Below are positions 8,287-16,548 of a stretch of 57,338 nucleotides of DNA, one piece after another (the first letter of the stretch is position 1; every line of letters starts with the position of its first letter). The stretch comes from JAGDXO01 sp964541025 (GTDB taxonomy: Archaea; Thermoplasmatota; Thermoplasmata; Thermoplasmatales; GCA-001856825), in assembly GCA_964541025.1 (NCBI GenBank), contig CAZIOW010000003.1:1-57338 (forward strand), given 5' to 3'. The notes under the pieces are model-generated. The model was not told where the DNA came from. It saw nothing but the letters and a program-made list of their open reading frames with translations, and made no database searches. Made by a program: the position numbers and the translations under genes.

Positions 8287-8946
8287 TTATTTCTGGACTT
8301 TTTTCATTGCGAGGAACCAGTCCATTACCTTTAGAGAATTGTCCTTCATCCTCTCCTTTGCTTTTTCAACGGTTGAAGGCGACGGAACTATAACATCTTC
8401 ACCAGGTTTCCAGTTTGCAGGCGTAGCAATCATGAAAGAATCAACATATGTCAAGGAATCAAGTACTCTCAGGACCTCATCGATGTTTCTTCCGGTACTT
8501 GCTGGATAATATATCAGTGCCCTAACAATTCCATCAGGGTCTATGAAGAATACTGCTCTGACTGTACTCGTCGTGCTTGATTTCTCATGAATAAGGCCAT
8601 AGAGCTTTGAGACTTCCATGCTCAGGTCTGCAATTATGGGGAATTTTATCTCTACTCCTGTCATTTTTTCAATCTGCAGCGACCACGCGATGTGGGAATA
8701 GACAGAATCTATACTTAGTCCTATCAGTTGGGCATTTCTCTTTTCAAAATCAGGCAACCTCTTTGCAAACTCAATGAATTCAGTTGTACACACTGGGGTG
8801 AAATCCGCCGGGTGGGAAAAGAGGATTACCCATTTTCCCCTAAACTGTTTCAATGTTATTGTTCCCTGAGTACTAACTGCCTGAAAATCTGGTGCTTTTT
8901 CCCCAATTTTAGGTATAGAACCTACTGTTTCATCCATTTTAATCAC
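8287..8946 (-). CDS. 1-Cys peroxiredoxin (AhpC/TSA, Prx6-like)
   Basis: A 219-residue peroxiredoxin that reduces hydrogen and alkyl peroxides in the cytoplasm. The peroxidatic cysteine is Cys53 in PADFTPVCTTEF, with the upstream Pro and Thr of the active site in place. The C-terminal arm typical of Prx6/archaeal thioredoxin peroxidases is present (residues about 165-215), but Cys53 is the only cysteine in the protein. The C-terminal resolving cysteines known from archaeal homologues such as the Aeropyrum enzyme are absent. A 1-Cys mechanism with an external thiol is therefore inferred. The gene is monocistronic. Confidence 0.95.
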   Translation of the reverse strand: MIKMDETVGSIPKIGEKAPDFQAVSTQGTITLKQFRGKWVILFSHPADFTPVCTTEFIEFAKRLPDFEKRNAQLIGLSIDSVYSHIAWSLQIEKMTGVEIKFPIIADLSMEVSKLYGLIHEKSSTTSTVRAVFFIDPDGIVRALIYYPASTGRNIDEVLRVLDSLTYVDSFMIATPANWKPGEDVIVPSPSTVEKAKERMKDNSLKVMDWFLAMKKVQK

Positions 8947-9005
8947 TGATGAGTAATGATTTAAGCGTATTTAATAATTTTTTATCCGTTCAAATCTAAA
9001 TTCAT

Positions 9006-9368
9006 CTATCTGCCAATTATTTTTTTAATAGGCTCTCTCTCGACCCTCATCTTTACCCGAAGCATATGGGACCTGGGAAATTCATAATCAATAACTGAGC
9101 TGATTGATGAGAACAATTCCTTTTCATTCAATATAACCTCTCTGTTGGTGTATCCGACTTCTTTCATCACATATTTATCATCTGATCTTTTGATTTCAAG
9201 CCACCTATCATTTTTATGATTTTCTATCCTGATCACATATCCCTCCTTCAAATTATGTATGTTCTTAATTATCCATCCATCTACATTCCTAACATTCATC
9301 AACCCCATTGGAAAATGAATTCCTGATGGTTTAAAAATTGAACGAATATATTTCTGCATCTCTGTCAA
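9006..9368 (-). CDS. hypothetical protein
   Basis: A 120-residue basic, soluble protein that was not recognised. It has alternating beta-like segments (WIIKNIHNLKEGYVIRIENH near 32, RWLEIKRSDDKYVMKEVGY near 55) and a basic C-terminus (RVKMRVEREPIKKIIGR). No cysteines, signal peptide or membrane span are seen. It is followed downstream by the peroxiredoxin gene on the same strand, with a 59-nt gap. Coding is supported by length and normal codon use only. Confidence 0.55.
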   Translation of the reverse strand: MTEMQKYIRSIFKPSGIHFPMGLMNVRNVDGWIIKNIHNLKEGYVIRIENHKNDRWLEIKRSDDKYVMKEVGYTNREVILNEKELFSSISSVIDYEFPRSHMLRVKMRVEREPIKKIIGR

Positions 9369-9488
9369 ATATGCTCTTAAAATAATCTTTTGAAATTAAA
9401 TAGAAATCATTTATTTTTCAGGCAATGGCACACATTGTTTAGAAAATTGAATTCAAAAAATAAAATTTTAATAGGGAATCTAACGAAA

Positions 9489-9869
9489 TTAATAAGTGAA
9501 CGTGGAAAAAACTGATTCGATCTCCTTTTGATAGAAATAAATTTTTTCTTTGATATTAGGAAATGCAGCAGAGGCCATATCCTCTATTAAAAGTAGTCTA
9601 GCCTTAAGTTTAGTTCCTGACGATGATAAAAGAATTTTGCACGGCAGATAGAGACCTATTCTTTCATCAATCTCTATCAATTCCTTTGCAGCGATTGGTT
9701 TGCAGACTTCAAGTATTCTGTAATAACCGATATCTTTTTCAAAATTTTTAATTAATATTTTCTGAACATCCACTTCAGCAACAACGAAAAAACCATTTCT
9801 CTTCATATGTTCTATCAATGCAAATTCAATATCCTCCTTAGAACCTTCAAACTCCCTTTCTGTATACAT
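9489..9869 (-). CDS. DUF302 family protein
   Basis: A 126-residue protein with the DUF302 pattern: an N-terminal F.GS.EDIEFALIEHMKRNGFFVVAEVDV segment in which a helix is followed by a strand, a middle YYRILEVCKPIAAKELI segment, and an LPCKILL strand with a cysteine in the usual place. DUF302 proteins are small alpha/beta domains of unknown role that often occur near redox genes. Cys in VCKP and in LPCK are the conserved candidates for function. It stands alone between the hypothetical gene and tRNA-Gly. Confidence 0.75.
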   Translation of the reverse strand: MYTEREFEGSKEDIEFALIEHMKRNGFFVVAEVDVQKILIKNFEKDIGYYRILEVCKPIAAKELIEIDERIGLYLPCKILLSSSGTKLKARLLLIEDMASAAFPNIKEKIYFYQKEIESVFSTFTY

Positions 9870-9951
9870 ATATCTATATTTGCGAAGATGTTAATTAACT
9901 ATATGTCATATAACTAGACTGCTAGAATTATTTCTTAATTATTCTCTGCTA

Positions 9952-10022
9952 TGCGAGTGCCGGGATTCGGACCCGGGTTAGAAGCTTGGGAAGCTCCTGT
10001 GATACCGCTACACTACACTCGC
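9952..10022 (-). tRNA. tRNA-Gly(CCC)
   Basis: A 71-nt cloverleaf on the minus strand: acceptor GCGAGTG/CACTCGC, discriminator A, anticodon stem-loop GGAGC-TTCCCAA-GCTTC with anticodon CCC, and T-arm CCGGG-TCCGAAT-CCCGG. No intron and no encoded CCA. A TATA-like stretch lies about 25 nt upstream at 10042-10050. Confidence 0.95.
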
Positions 10023-10041
10023 TCAAAGGTAAAAAGTGTTT

Positions 10042-10050
10042 CAATATATG
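10042..10050 (-). promoter_or_regulatory. putative TATA box of tRNA-Gly
   Basis: Read on the minus strand this is CATATATTG-like sequence about 25 nt upstream of the tRNA-Gly 5' end, the expected position of an archaeal TATA box. Confidence 0.4.
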
Positions 10051-10057
10051 TAATTAT

Positions 10058-10081
10058 CCTTTAATTACATTTAATTAAAGG
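10058..10081. promoter_or_regulatory. perfect 10-bp inverted repeat before atpK
   Basis: CCTTTAATTA and TAATTAAAGG flank a CATT loop with no mismatch. The repeat lies between the tRNA-Gly promoter and the TATA region of the ATPase operon, about 20 bp upstream of the latter. It could be an operator or an activator site for the divergent promoters. Its AT-richness means chance cannot be fully excluded. Confidence 0.4.
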
Positions 10082-10100
10082 AAACTGCCCCCAAAACACT

Positions 10101-10118
10101 TTTATTTAAATAAATATA
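10101..10118 (+). promoter_or_regulatory. TATA region of ATPase operon
   Basis: An AT-only block (TTTATTTAAATAAATATA) ends 15 nt before the atpK ATG and begins 32 nt before it. A TATA core at 10105-10112 would place the transcript start at or near the ATG. This is the only clear promoter before the whole atp gene set. Confidence 0.45.
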
Positions 10119-10132
10119 ACCCCCCGATACCT

Positions 10133-10360
10133 ATGGTAACTTTAATTGGTGCTTACCTTGCCATTGCCGCATCCATCGCAATGGCTGGAGGGCTTATCGG
10201 TACAGGTATGGCTCAAAGCGGAATAGGAGCATCCGGCATGGGAGTGATTGCAGAAAAACCTGAAAAATTCGGTCAGGTACTGTTTTTCTTCGTTATACCT
10301 GAGACGCTGTGGATAATCGGGTTTGTCCTTGGACTGATTCTGCTCTTAGGCATACTGTGA
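10133..10360 (+). CDS. atpK: A-type ATP synthase subunit K (rotor proteolipid c)
   Basis: A 75-residue, two-span proteolipid that forms the membrane rotor ring. Helix 1 covers about residues 3-28 and is Gly/Ala rich. The polar loop with EKPEKFGQ is at 41-48. Helix 2 spans about 49-75 and carries the ion-binding carboxylate Glu57 in PETLWIIGF. There is one two-helix hairpin, not a duplicated or triplicated proteolipid. It is the first gene of the ATPase operon, which is not the usual archaeal position. The 4-nt gap to atpE suggests tight coupling. Confidence 0.95.
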   Translation: MVTLIGAYLAIAASIAMAGGLIGTGMAQSGIGASGMGVIAEKPEKFGQVLFFFVIPETLWIIGFVLGLILLLGIL

Positions 10361-10364
10361 GCTT

Positions 10365-10931
10365 ATGCCCCTCAATGAAATTTTGCAGAAAATAGAGGAA
10401 GATACCAGGAAGGAAGAGGAGAATATAATCAGCGAAGCTAGGAAAAGAGCCGAGGCTATAATAAACGAAGCCACCAAGAAGAGCGAATTGATATACGATC
10501 AATTCAATAAGAAGGCAAAGGAAGACATCGAAAACATAAGAAGAGAAAAGATCTCCTCGTTAACTTTAGAGGGAAGAAACCTGGTAGAAAAGGAAATTGA
10601 AAAAATCGAGAAAAAATACGAGGAAAGCCTGAGGCAGGAGATTGAGGAATTCAAGAAAACAGAGGGATATAAAAAATTCCTTGTAGATGCAGTTGAAAAC
10701 TCTTGGAAAAAACTAGGACCGGGAGCAGTGGTATACGTTAATCCCCAGGATGCTGAGAAAATTAAGGGTAGCAACATACCAGTGACAGTTATAACAAAGG
10801 ATATAGACCCTATCGGCGGAGTAATTGTAACTTCAGGCGACGGCAAGATCTTCATTGATTCAACTTTGACAGAGATAATGAAGGAAAAAAGAGAAAGAAT
10901 CCTCAAGATAGCCAGGAATTACATCAGGTGA
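10365..10931 (+). CDS. atpE: A-type ATP synthase subunit E
   Basis: A 188-residue peripheral-stalk subunit. Residues 1-105 form a long charged coiled-coil (runs of Lys/Glu such as IEEDTRKEEENI and RKRAEAIINEA). The C-terminal part is the globular head (PQDAEKIKG..IPVTVITKDIDPIGGVIVTSGDGKI near 126-168). The IGGV..SGDGKI motif is typical of archaeal E subunits, which contact AtpA/AtpB. With AtpH it forms the E/H heterodimeric stalk. It lies 4 nt after atpK. Confidence 0.93.
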   Translation: MPLNEILQKIEEDTRKEEENIISEARKRAEAIINEATKKSELIYDQFNKKAKEDIENIRREKISSLTLEGRNLVEKEIEKIEKKYEESLRQEIEEFKKTEGYKKFLVDAVENSWKKLGPGAVVYVNPQDAEKIKGSNIPVTVITKDIDPIGGVIVTSGDGKIFIDSTLTEIMKEKRERILKIARNYIR

Positions 10932-10935
10932 GAAT

Positions 10936-12000
10936 TTGCAAAGTGTGTATGGCCTTCCCTATGGAACATTGAAGGTTCAGAAAACTCAGTTCCTGCACAG
11001 GAACGACTATGAAAACATGCTTAGATTATCTTCGACATCAGATTTCATAAATTTTCTGAATGATAGGGGGTACAGAGAAGATTTCTCAGCATATTCACAG
11101 ACCTATCAGGGACTGGAACTGATGGAAGCTGCTAATAACAGACACTTGGCCAGACAAAACAGATTTGCTCTAACGGTAACTCCCCAGAATGGGAAGGACC
11201 TAATAGTATCTTATCTTACAAAATGGGACATTCAGAATCTTAAAACAATAATGGTCTCAAAAAATCTAAATTACAAGGTTGAGCAGACTGAAATGTACCT
11301 CGTATCCGAAAACAACCAGCCACTGGGATTGTTTGCAGGACTTATGGATTCAAATGATTATAAGAATCTCCTGAGCATGGACAGGATTGAGGATATAGTA
11401 TCATACACACTAAAATTCGGTTATGGTAAGGCTCTATTAACCTATCTTGATGATTTCAGGAAATCAAATAATTTATCTACTCTTCTTCTCTCTCTTGACT
11501 TATATTATTATGATATAATGAAAGAAAAATTTAGATTTTATACTGGTTCTGAAGGTCCAATTTACAGGTTCATAAAAAGGACAATTGATATAAAGAACAT
11601 AATGACAATTCTTAGGTTTCTGGAGTATTCAACTAATCAGGATCCAAAAGATTATCTCCTCTCTGGCGGAGGTCTTTCTTCTCAGATTTTGGATGATATA
11701 TCTAAAAGTCAGTCAGTGGAAGAAGTTACACAGAAATTGAAGGGATATTTCGATCTTACAAAGGGATTGGATTTTTACAAGAGAAGGGGTTCGCTTGTTG
11801 GAATTGAAGGTGAATTGAATAGAAATATATATTGGGAATTCCTTGAAATATTTGAAATGAGCTCACTCTCCCTGAATAATATAATGGCTTTCCTAATGAG
11901 AGTTGAAGCTGAATGGAAGGACGTGAGAACCATTGCAATGAGCAAGTTCTACGGAATAGATGAGGAAACAATAAAGATGATATCGATAAATCTGGGGTGA
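10936..12000 (+). CDS. atpC: A-type ATP synthase subunit C (d-like)
   Basis: A 354-residue, largely helical funnel-shaped subunit that couples the central axle to the K ring. The TTG start at 10936 follows GGTGA that overlaps the atpE stop region. Characteristic segments are SVYGLPYGTLKVQKTQFL at the N-terminus, LVSYLTKWDIQNLKTIMVSK near 97, and repeated YYD and three-helix units. The C-terminal VEAEWKDVRTIAMSKFYGI segment carries the E..N/DVR..A pattern of this family. The next gene starts 5 nt downstream. Confidence 0.92.
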   Translation: MQSVYGLPYGTLKVQKTQFLHRNDYENMLRLSSTSDFINFLNDRGYREDFSAYSQTYQGLELMEAANNRHLARQNRFALTVTPQNGKDLIVSYLTKWDIQNLKTIMVSKNLNYKVEQTEMYLVSENNQPLGLFAGLMDSNDYKNLLSMDRIEDIVSYTLKFGYGKALLTYLDDFRKSNNLSTLLLSLDLYYYDIMKEKFRFYTGSEGPIYRFIKRTIDIKNIMTILRFLEYSTNQDPKDYLLSGGGLSSQILDDISKSQSVEEVTQKLKGYFDLTKGLDFYKRRGSLVGIEGELNRNIYWEFLEIFEMSSLSLNNIMAFLMRVEAEWKDVRTIAMSKFYGIDEETIKMISINLG

Positions 12001-12005
12001 TCTAA

Positions 12006-12341
12006 ATGGATGATAAAAATAAATTTGGAAAGATTGCGTTTCTCGGAGAAAGGGAGCTTGCAATTGGATTCAAGCTCGTGGGGGTTGAGGATGTTTTCAT
12101 AGTCTCAGAGAATAACCTCTCTGATAAACTCAAGGAACTTTATTTTTCAGGGGCGTATGGATTGATTCTGGTTTCAAACACTTTTATGGACTCAATTGAC
12201 AGGAAATTTTTGAATATTTTGAATACCAGTGTGAGTCCACTGGTCGTATTTATTCCTGTATCGGAGCAGGAAAAGGAAGAAAATATTTCCGAGCTAGCGA
12301 GAAGAGTACTTGGAATTAAATTAGATTTGGGAGGTTTTTGA
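12006..12341 (+). CDS. atpF: A-type ATP synthase subunit F
   Basis: A 111-residue axle subunit. It has the typical KIAFLGERELAIGFKLVGVEDVF start, a central SGAYGLILVSNTF segment and a VVFIPV strand, followed by a C-terminal helix that inserts in the A3B3 core. The fold is a small alpha/beta domain resembling CheY. Only one nucleotide separates its stop from atpA. Confidence 0.92.
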   Translation: MDDKNKFGKIAFLGERELAIGFKLVGVEDVFIVSENNLSDKLKELYFSGAYGLILVSNTFMDSIDRKFLNILNTSVSPLVVFIPVSEQEKEENISELARRVLGIKLDLGGF

Positions 12342-12342
12342 A

Positions 12343-14097
12343 ATGGGAAAAATTTTGAGAGTAGCAGGGCCAGTAGTTACAGCAGAGAATATTGAAGACG
12401 CAAAGATGTACGATGTGGTCAGGGTAGGCGAAATGGGACTGGTAGGAGAAATAATAAGAATGGAGAACAATGTTTCAACTATTCAAGTTTATGAGGATAC
12501 GAGCGGCATAAAACCGGGAGATCCTGTCGAATCAACAAAGAGACCTCTTTCAGTGCTCCTTGCGCCAGGAATACTTAAATCCATCTACGATGGTATTCAG
12601 AGGCCACTCGACGTTATTAAATCACAGGGAGGGGATTTCATAAGGAGAGGACTGTACCCTGATCCTGTGGACATGCAGAAGACATGGGAATTCAAGCCCA
12701 CGGTGAAAAAAGGAGATAAAGTAAAATCAGGTGATATTGTAGGTATAGTAAAGGAGACATCCATAATAGACCACAAGATTATGGTACCCCTTGGAGTCGA
12801 GGGAGAAATAACTGATATAATGGATGGTAAATTCAAGCCTCTGGAAACAGTTGCTTATGTTTCAACATCCTCCGGTGTCAAGGAGATCACCCTTGGGCAG
12901 TACTGGCCTGTCAGGATGCCGAGACCAGTTAAGGGTAAACTCCCTCCAAATATTCCACTGATAACAGGACAGAGGGTTATTGATACATTCTTCCCGGTAG
13001 CAAAGGGCGGAACCGTTGCAGTTCCTGGTCCATTCGGATCAGGTAAAACTGTAGTGCAGCATCAGCTGGCAAAATGGGCAGATTCTGATATTGTAGTCTA
13101 TGTGGGATGCGGTGAGAGAGGGAATGAGATGACTGAAATACTCACAACATTCCCGGAATTGACCGATCCGAGGACGGGAAGTCCATTGATGGAGAGGACT
13201 GTGCTGATAGCCAACACCTCGAACATGCCTGTGGCGGCAAGGGAAGCCAGTATCTACACTGGAGTTACAATAGCTGAATATTTCAGAGATATGGGGTACA
13301 ATGTTGCCCTGATGGCTGACAGTACCTCAAGGTGGGCAGAAGCACTAAGGGAAATATCAGGAAGATTGGAAGAAATGCCAGGAGAGGAAGGATATCCAGC
13401 ATACCTTGGAAGGAGGCTTGCTGAATTCTATGAAAGATCAGGAAATTCAACAATTGTAAGCAGCCAGAGCAGAACAGGATCCATAACAATAATAGGTGCT
13501 GTATCGCCTCCAGGGGGAGATATATCAGAGCCTGTCTCTCAGAACACCCTCAGGGTGACAAGGGTTTTCTGGGGACTCGATGCCTCCCTGGCACAGAGAA
13601 GGCATTTTCCATCTGTCAACTGGTTAACAAGTTATTCGCTGTACTCAGGAGACCTCAGGAAATGGTATGAGGACAATGTGTCCCCAGAATGGTTCATTGC
13701 TTACACAAGGAGCATGGAGATTCTGCAGAAGGAAAGTGAACTGCAGGAGGTGGCACAACTGGTGGGATATGATGCACTACCTGAGAACGAAAAGGAGGTT
13801 CTTGATATTGCAAAGTCAATAAGGGAGGATTTTCTCCAGCAAAGTGCATTCGATGAAATAGATACATACTGCTCACTAAAGAAGCAGTTCCTAATGCTCA
13901 GCAGTATTCTTAGAATGGATGAGATGGAAAAATACGCTGTCTCCAAAGGCGTGACAGTTGCAGACCTTCAAGCAATGCCGTTCAAGGAGAAACTGTCCAG
14001 ATTCAAGGAAGTGAAGGAGAAGGATATAGATGCTTATTTCAATGATCTATTGAAAGAGATGGAAAGTGAGATAAAGGGGAGGGCTGATAAACAATGA
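12343..14097 (+). CDS. atpA: A-type ATP synthase catalytic subunit A
   Basis: The 584-residue catalytic subunit. The N-terminal beta-barrel is followed by the A-type non-homologous insert (about 115-190). Walker A is GPFGSGKT at about 229-236, with GCGERGNEM near 257, the Walker B region VALMADSTSRWAEALREISGRLEEMPGEEGYPAYLGRRLAEFYERSG near 325-370, and SVSPPGGDISEPV-like sequence near 390. The P-loop is uninterrupted: no intein is present, although Thermoplasma homologues of this subunit are known to carry one. Its stop overlaps the atpB start (ATGA). Confidence 0.97.
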   Translation: MGKILRVAGPVVTAENIEDAKMYDVVRVGEMGLVGEIIRMENNVSTIQVYEDTSGIKPGDPVESTKRPLSVLLAPGILKSIYDGIQRPLDVIKSQGGDFIRRGLYPDPVDMQKTWEFKPTVKKGDKVKSGDIVGIVKETSIIDHKIMVPLGVEGEITDIMDGKFKPLETVAYVSTSSGVKEITLGQYWPVRMPRPVKGKLPPNIPLITGQRVIDTFFPVAKGGTVAVPGPFGSGKTVVQHQLAKWADSDIVVYVGCGERGNEMTEILTTFPELTDPRTGSPLMERTVLIANTSNMPVAAREASIYTGVTIAEYFRDMGYNVALMADSTSRWAEALREISGRLEEMPGEEGYPAYLGRRLAEFYERSGNSTIVSSQSRTGSITIIGAVSPPGGDISEPVSQNTLRVTRVFWGLDASLAQRRHFPSVNWLTSYSLYSGDLRKWYEDNVSPEWFIAYTRSMEILQKESELQEVAQLVGYDALPENEKEVLDIAKSIREDFLQQSAFDEIDTYCSLKKQFLMLSSILRMDEMEKYAVSKGVTVADLQAMPFKEKLSRFKEVKEKDIDAYFNDLLKEMESEIKGRADKQ

Positions 14098-15476
14098 ATG
14101 AGAACGTTACCTATAAAACAGTTTCAAGAATAGCAGGGCCCCTCATGTTCGTGGAGAAGGTAGATAACGTTGGATACAACGAACTTGTGGAGATAAGGCT
14201 GTCAAACGGCGAAAGGAGAACCGGCCAGGTTCTTGAGGCAAGGAAGGGACTTGCAATCGTTCAGGTATTTGGGCAGACAACGGGACTTGACATAGAGAAT
14301 ACGTCGGTAAAATTCCTTGGAGAGACAGCAAGGGTATCAGTATCCGATGAGATGATAGGCAGAATATTCAATGGTCTTGGGGAACCAAGAGATGACATGG
14401 GTCCTGTTGTATCATCTGAAAAGGTAGAAATTGTAGGCGATGCAATCAATCCATATTCCAGGGAGGAACCATCTGAATTCATTCAAACGGGTATCTCCAC
14501 AATAGATGGAATGAACACATTGGTAAGAGGACAGAAACTACCTATATTCTCTGGATCAGGTCTTCCGCATAACAGGTTGGCTGCCCAGATAGCAAGACAG
14601 GCAAAGGTTTTATCATCAAGTGAAGGTTTCTCAGTGGTATTCGGTGCTATGGGTATAACATCTGAAGAGGCAAACTTCTTCATAAATGAATTCAGGAGCA
14701 CCGGGGCACTTATGAGGTCAGTGCTATTCCTCAACCTTGCATCCGATCCTTCAATGGAAAGAATAATCCTTCCAAGAGTGGCGCTTACCACAGCTGAATA
14801 CCTGGCATATGAAAGGGGAATGCATGTTCTTGTAATTCTCTCAGATATGACAAATTATTGCGAGGCTCTGAGGGAAATATCTGCTGCGAGGGAGGAAGTC
14901 CCAGGCAGGAGGGGATACCCTGGATACATGTACACTGATCTTTCAACAATATATGAAAGAGCTGGGAAGATAAAGGGAAGGAATGGATCAATAACCCAGT
15001 TCCCAATTCTTTCGATGCCTTCTGATGATATGACGCATCCCATTCCTGATCTCACAGGATACATCACTGAGGGGCAGATTGTTCTGAGCAGGGATATTCA
15101 CAGAAAGGGAATTTACCCACCAATAAATGTTCTGCCTTCGCTTTCAAGATTGATGAACCAGGGAATTGGTAATGGAAGGACAAGGGAGGACCACAGAGGT
15201 GTCGCAGATCAGCTTTATTCCGCTTATGGAAGAGGAATGGATCTAAGAAGCCTCAGTGCGATAGTGGGACAGGAGGCTCTGGGGAAGGAAGACAGGCAAT
15301 ATCTAGAATTTGCCTCCCTCTTTGAGGAAAAATTCGTCGGTCAGGGATACTACGAGGACAGATCCATAGAAAAGACGCTGGACCTTGGATGGGAATTGCT
15401 CTCTACGCTCCCTGAAAGGGAAATGAAGAGGGTGAAGAGGGAACACATACAGAAGTATGGAAAATGGGTGAAATAA
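14094..15476 (+). CDS. atpB: A-type ATP synthase regulatory subunit B
   Basis: The 460-residue non-catalytic nucleotide-binding subunit. It lacks a Walker A motif: the corresponding loop is SGSGLPHNRLAAQIARQA at about 153-170, as in all B subunits. Conserved blocks include IFNGLGEPRDDMGP near 90, ISTIDGMNTLVRGQKLPIF near 131, and REEVPGRRGYPGYMYTDLSTIYERAG near 265. With AtpA it forms the A3B3 headpiece. One nucleotide separates it from the TTG of atpD. Confidence 0.97.
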   Translation: MNENVTYKTVSRIAGPLMFVEKVDNVGYNELVEIRLSNGERRTGQVLEARKGLAIVQVFGQTTGLDIENTSVKFLGETARVSVSDEMIGRIFNGLGEPRDDMGPVVSSEKVEIVGDAINPYSREEPSEFIQTGISTIDGMNTLVRGQKLPIFSGSGLPHNRLAAQIARQAKVLSSSEGFSVVFGAMGITSEEANFFINEFRSTGALMRSVLFLNLASDPSMERIILPRVALTTAEYLAYERGMHVLVILSDMTNYCEALREISAAREEVPGRRGYPGYMYTDLSTIYERAGKIKGRNGSITQFPILSMPSDDMTHPIPDLTGYITEGQIVLSRDIHRKGIYPPINVLPSLSRLMNQGIGNGRTREDHRGVADQLYSAYGRGMDLRSLSAIVGQEALGKEDRQYLEFASLFEEKFVGQGYYEDRSIEKTLDLGWELLSTLPEREMKRVKREHIQKYGKWVK

Positions 15477-15477
15477 A

Positions 15478-16122
15478 TTGGAAACATCCAACATAAGGCC
15501 AACCAGAATGGAATTGCTCCGAACAAAAGCAAGGATAAGGTTAGCCAGGAGAGGACTTGAACTTCTCAAGCTCAAAAGATCTTCACTGATAATGGAATTC
15601 TTCAAAATAGCCAAGGATGTAAAGGGAATGAAAGCAGACCTTTCAAAATCAATCAGGACTGCAATGGAAAGTGAAAGATTGTCAGAGATAATTGCCGGCG
15701 GGATTATGATAGAAAATGCTGCTTATATGCAGCCAGATCTGATGGTGGGAGTAAGTTCCAAGAACGTTATGGGTGTGAAAATACCTGAGGTGAATATAAG
15801 GAAGGGGGAATCATTTTTGAATGAACTTTACGAGACAGTTTCACTTCCCACTTCTCTAATGGAAACAAGAAAATACTTTACATCTCTCATGGATTCAATT
15901 CTGACGATTGCAGAGAAAGAAATATCCATGAGAAAATTGCTCATTGAAATTGATAAGACAAAGAGGAGGACAAATTCGATTGAAAATGTCCTGATACCAA
16001 GACTGGTGGACACTTCAAATTATATTAAGATGAGGCTAGACGAGATGGATAGGGAGATATTCATCACATTGAAAATGATCAAGGGAAAAATGGAGGAGAG
16101 GGAGGAGGTTAAAGTTGAGTAA
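15478..16122 (+). CDS. atpD: A-type ATP synthase subunit D
   Basis: A 214-residue central-axle subunit. It starts at TTG with IRPTRMELLRTKARIRLARRGLELLKLKRSSLIMEF, the canonical N-terminal helix of subunit D. A middle beta-hairpin region follows and a C-terminal helix near 158-190 carries KRRTNSIENVLIPRL, the family's NALE..IP motif. It ends at TAA 16120-16122, and the start of the small membrane gene overlaps this stop. Confidence 0.95.
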   Translation: METSNIRPTRMELLRTKARIRLARRGLELLKLKRSSLIMEFFKIAKDVKGMKADLSKSIRTAMESERLSEIIAGGIMIENAAYMQPDLMVGVSSKNVMGVKIPEVNIRKGESFLNELYETVSLPTSLMETRKYFTSLMDSILTIAEKEISMRKLLIEIDKTKRRTNSIENVLIPRLVDTSNYIKMRLDEMDREIFITLKMIKGKMEEREEVKVE

Positions 16123-16234
16123 TTTCATAAATGAGAGCCAAAAGAAATTTTTCCTTCTTACAAGATTGTTTTACCTGACAAACATTGCCATTTTTATGGT
16201 AATGCTGGCACTTGTGCTGAGGATGGTATTATGA
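16115..16234 (+). CDS. 39-residue membrane microprotein in atp operon
   Basis: A short open frame too small for ordinary gene calling. TTG at 16115 overlaps the atpD stop. It is preceded by a strong GGAGGAGGT Shine-Dalgarno (16101-16109) that cannot serve atpH. It ends at TGA 16232-16234, overlapping the atpH ATG at 16231. The peptide has a polar, basic N-terminus (SNFINESQKKFF) and a single hydrophobic span at about residues 18-35 (LFYLTNIAIFMVMLALVL). Positive residues lie on the N-side, so the N-terminus should face the cytoplasm. No known ATPase subunit matches. A role as an accessory or assembly subunit of the membrane sector is inferred from position only. Confidence 0.7.
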   Translation: MSNFINESQKKFFLLTRLFYLTNIAIFMVMLALVLRMVL

Positions 16235-16542
16235 CAGAGGATAATATAGAAATTTTGAAGAAAATAAAGGAAAAGGAAATTGAATCAGAATCAAGGCTAA
16301 GGAAGGCCAATGAGGAAGCTAAGAAGATAGTAGAAGATGCCAATCTCAGGGCATCACAGATCATAAAGAATGCAGAAGAAAATGCCAAAAAAATGTATGA
16401 GGAATACCTGAAAAAAGAAACTGAAAAACTGGAGATTGAACTGATTTCAATGAGGAAGAAATTTGATGAAGAAATTGGTAAACTACATGCAGAAGTATCT
16501 GATAAAGCAATCCAGGAAATGATGAAAATAATACTGGAGTGA
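16231..16542 (+). CDS. atpH: A-type ATP synthase subunit H
   Basis: A 103-residue, almost entirely coiled-coil protein rich in Glu, Lys and Ala (RLRKANEEAKKIVEDAN near 22-38, NAEENAKKMYEEYLKKE near 48-64). This fits the archaeal H (V-type G-like) peripheral-stalk subunit, the partner of AtpE. Here it is at the 3' end of the operon rather than at the front. The start overlaps the stop of the 39-residue membrane protein. atpI begins 6 nt after its stop. Confidence 0.88.
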   Translation: MTEDNIEILKKIKEKEIESESRLRKANEEAKKIVEDANLRASQIIKNAEENAKKMYEEYLKKETEKLEIELISMRKKFDEEIGKLHAEVSDKAIQEMMKIILE

Positions 16543-16548
16543 GAATTA

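Noticed and set aside
12343..14097. A possible intein in AtpA.
   Set aside because: The P-loop and all flanking conserved blocks are continuous and total length is normal for an intein-free subunit.
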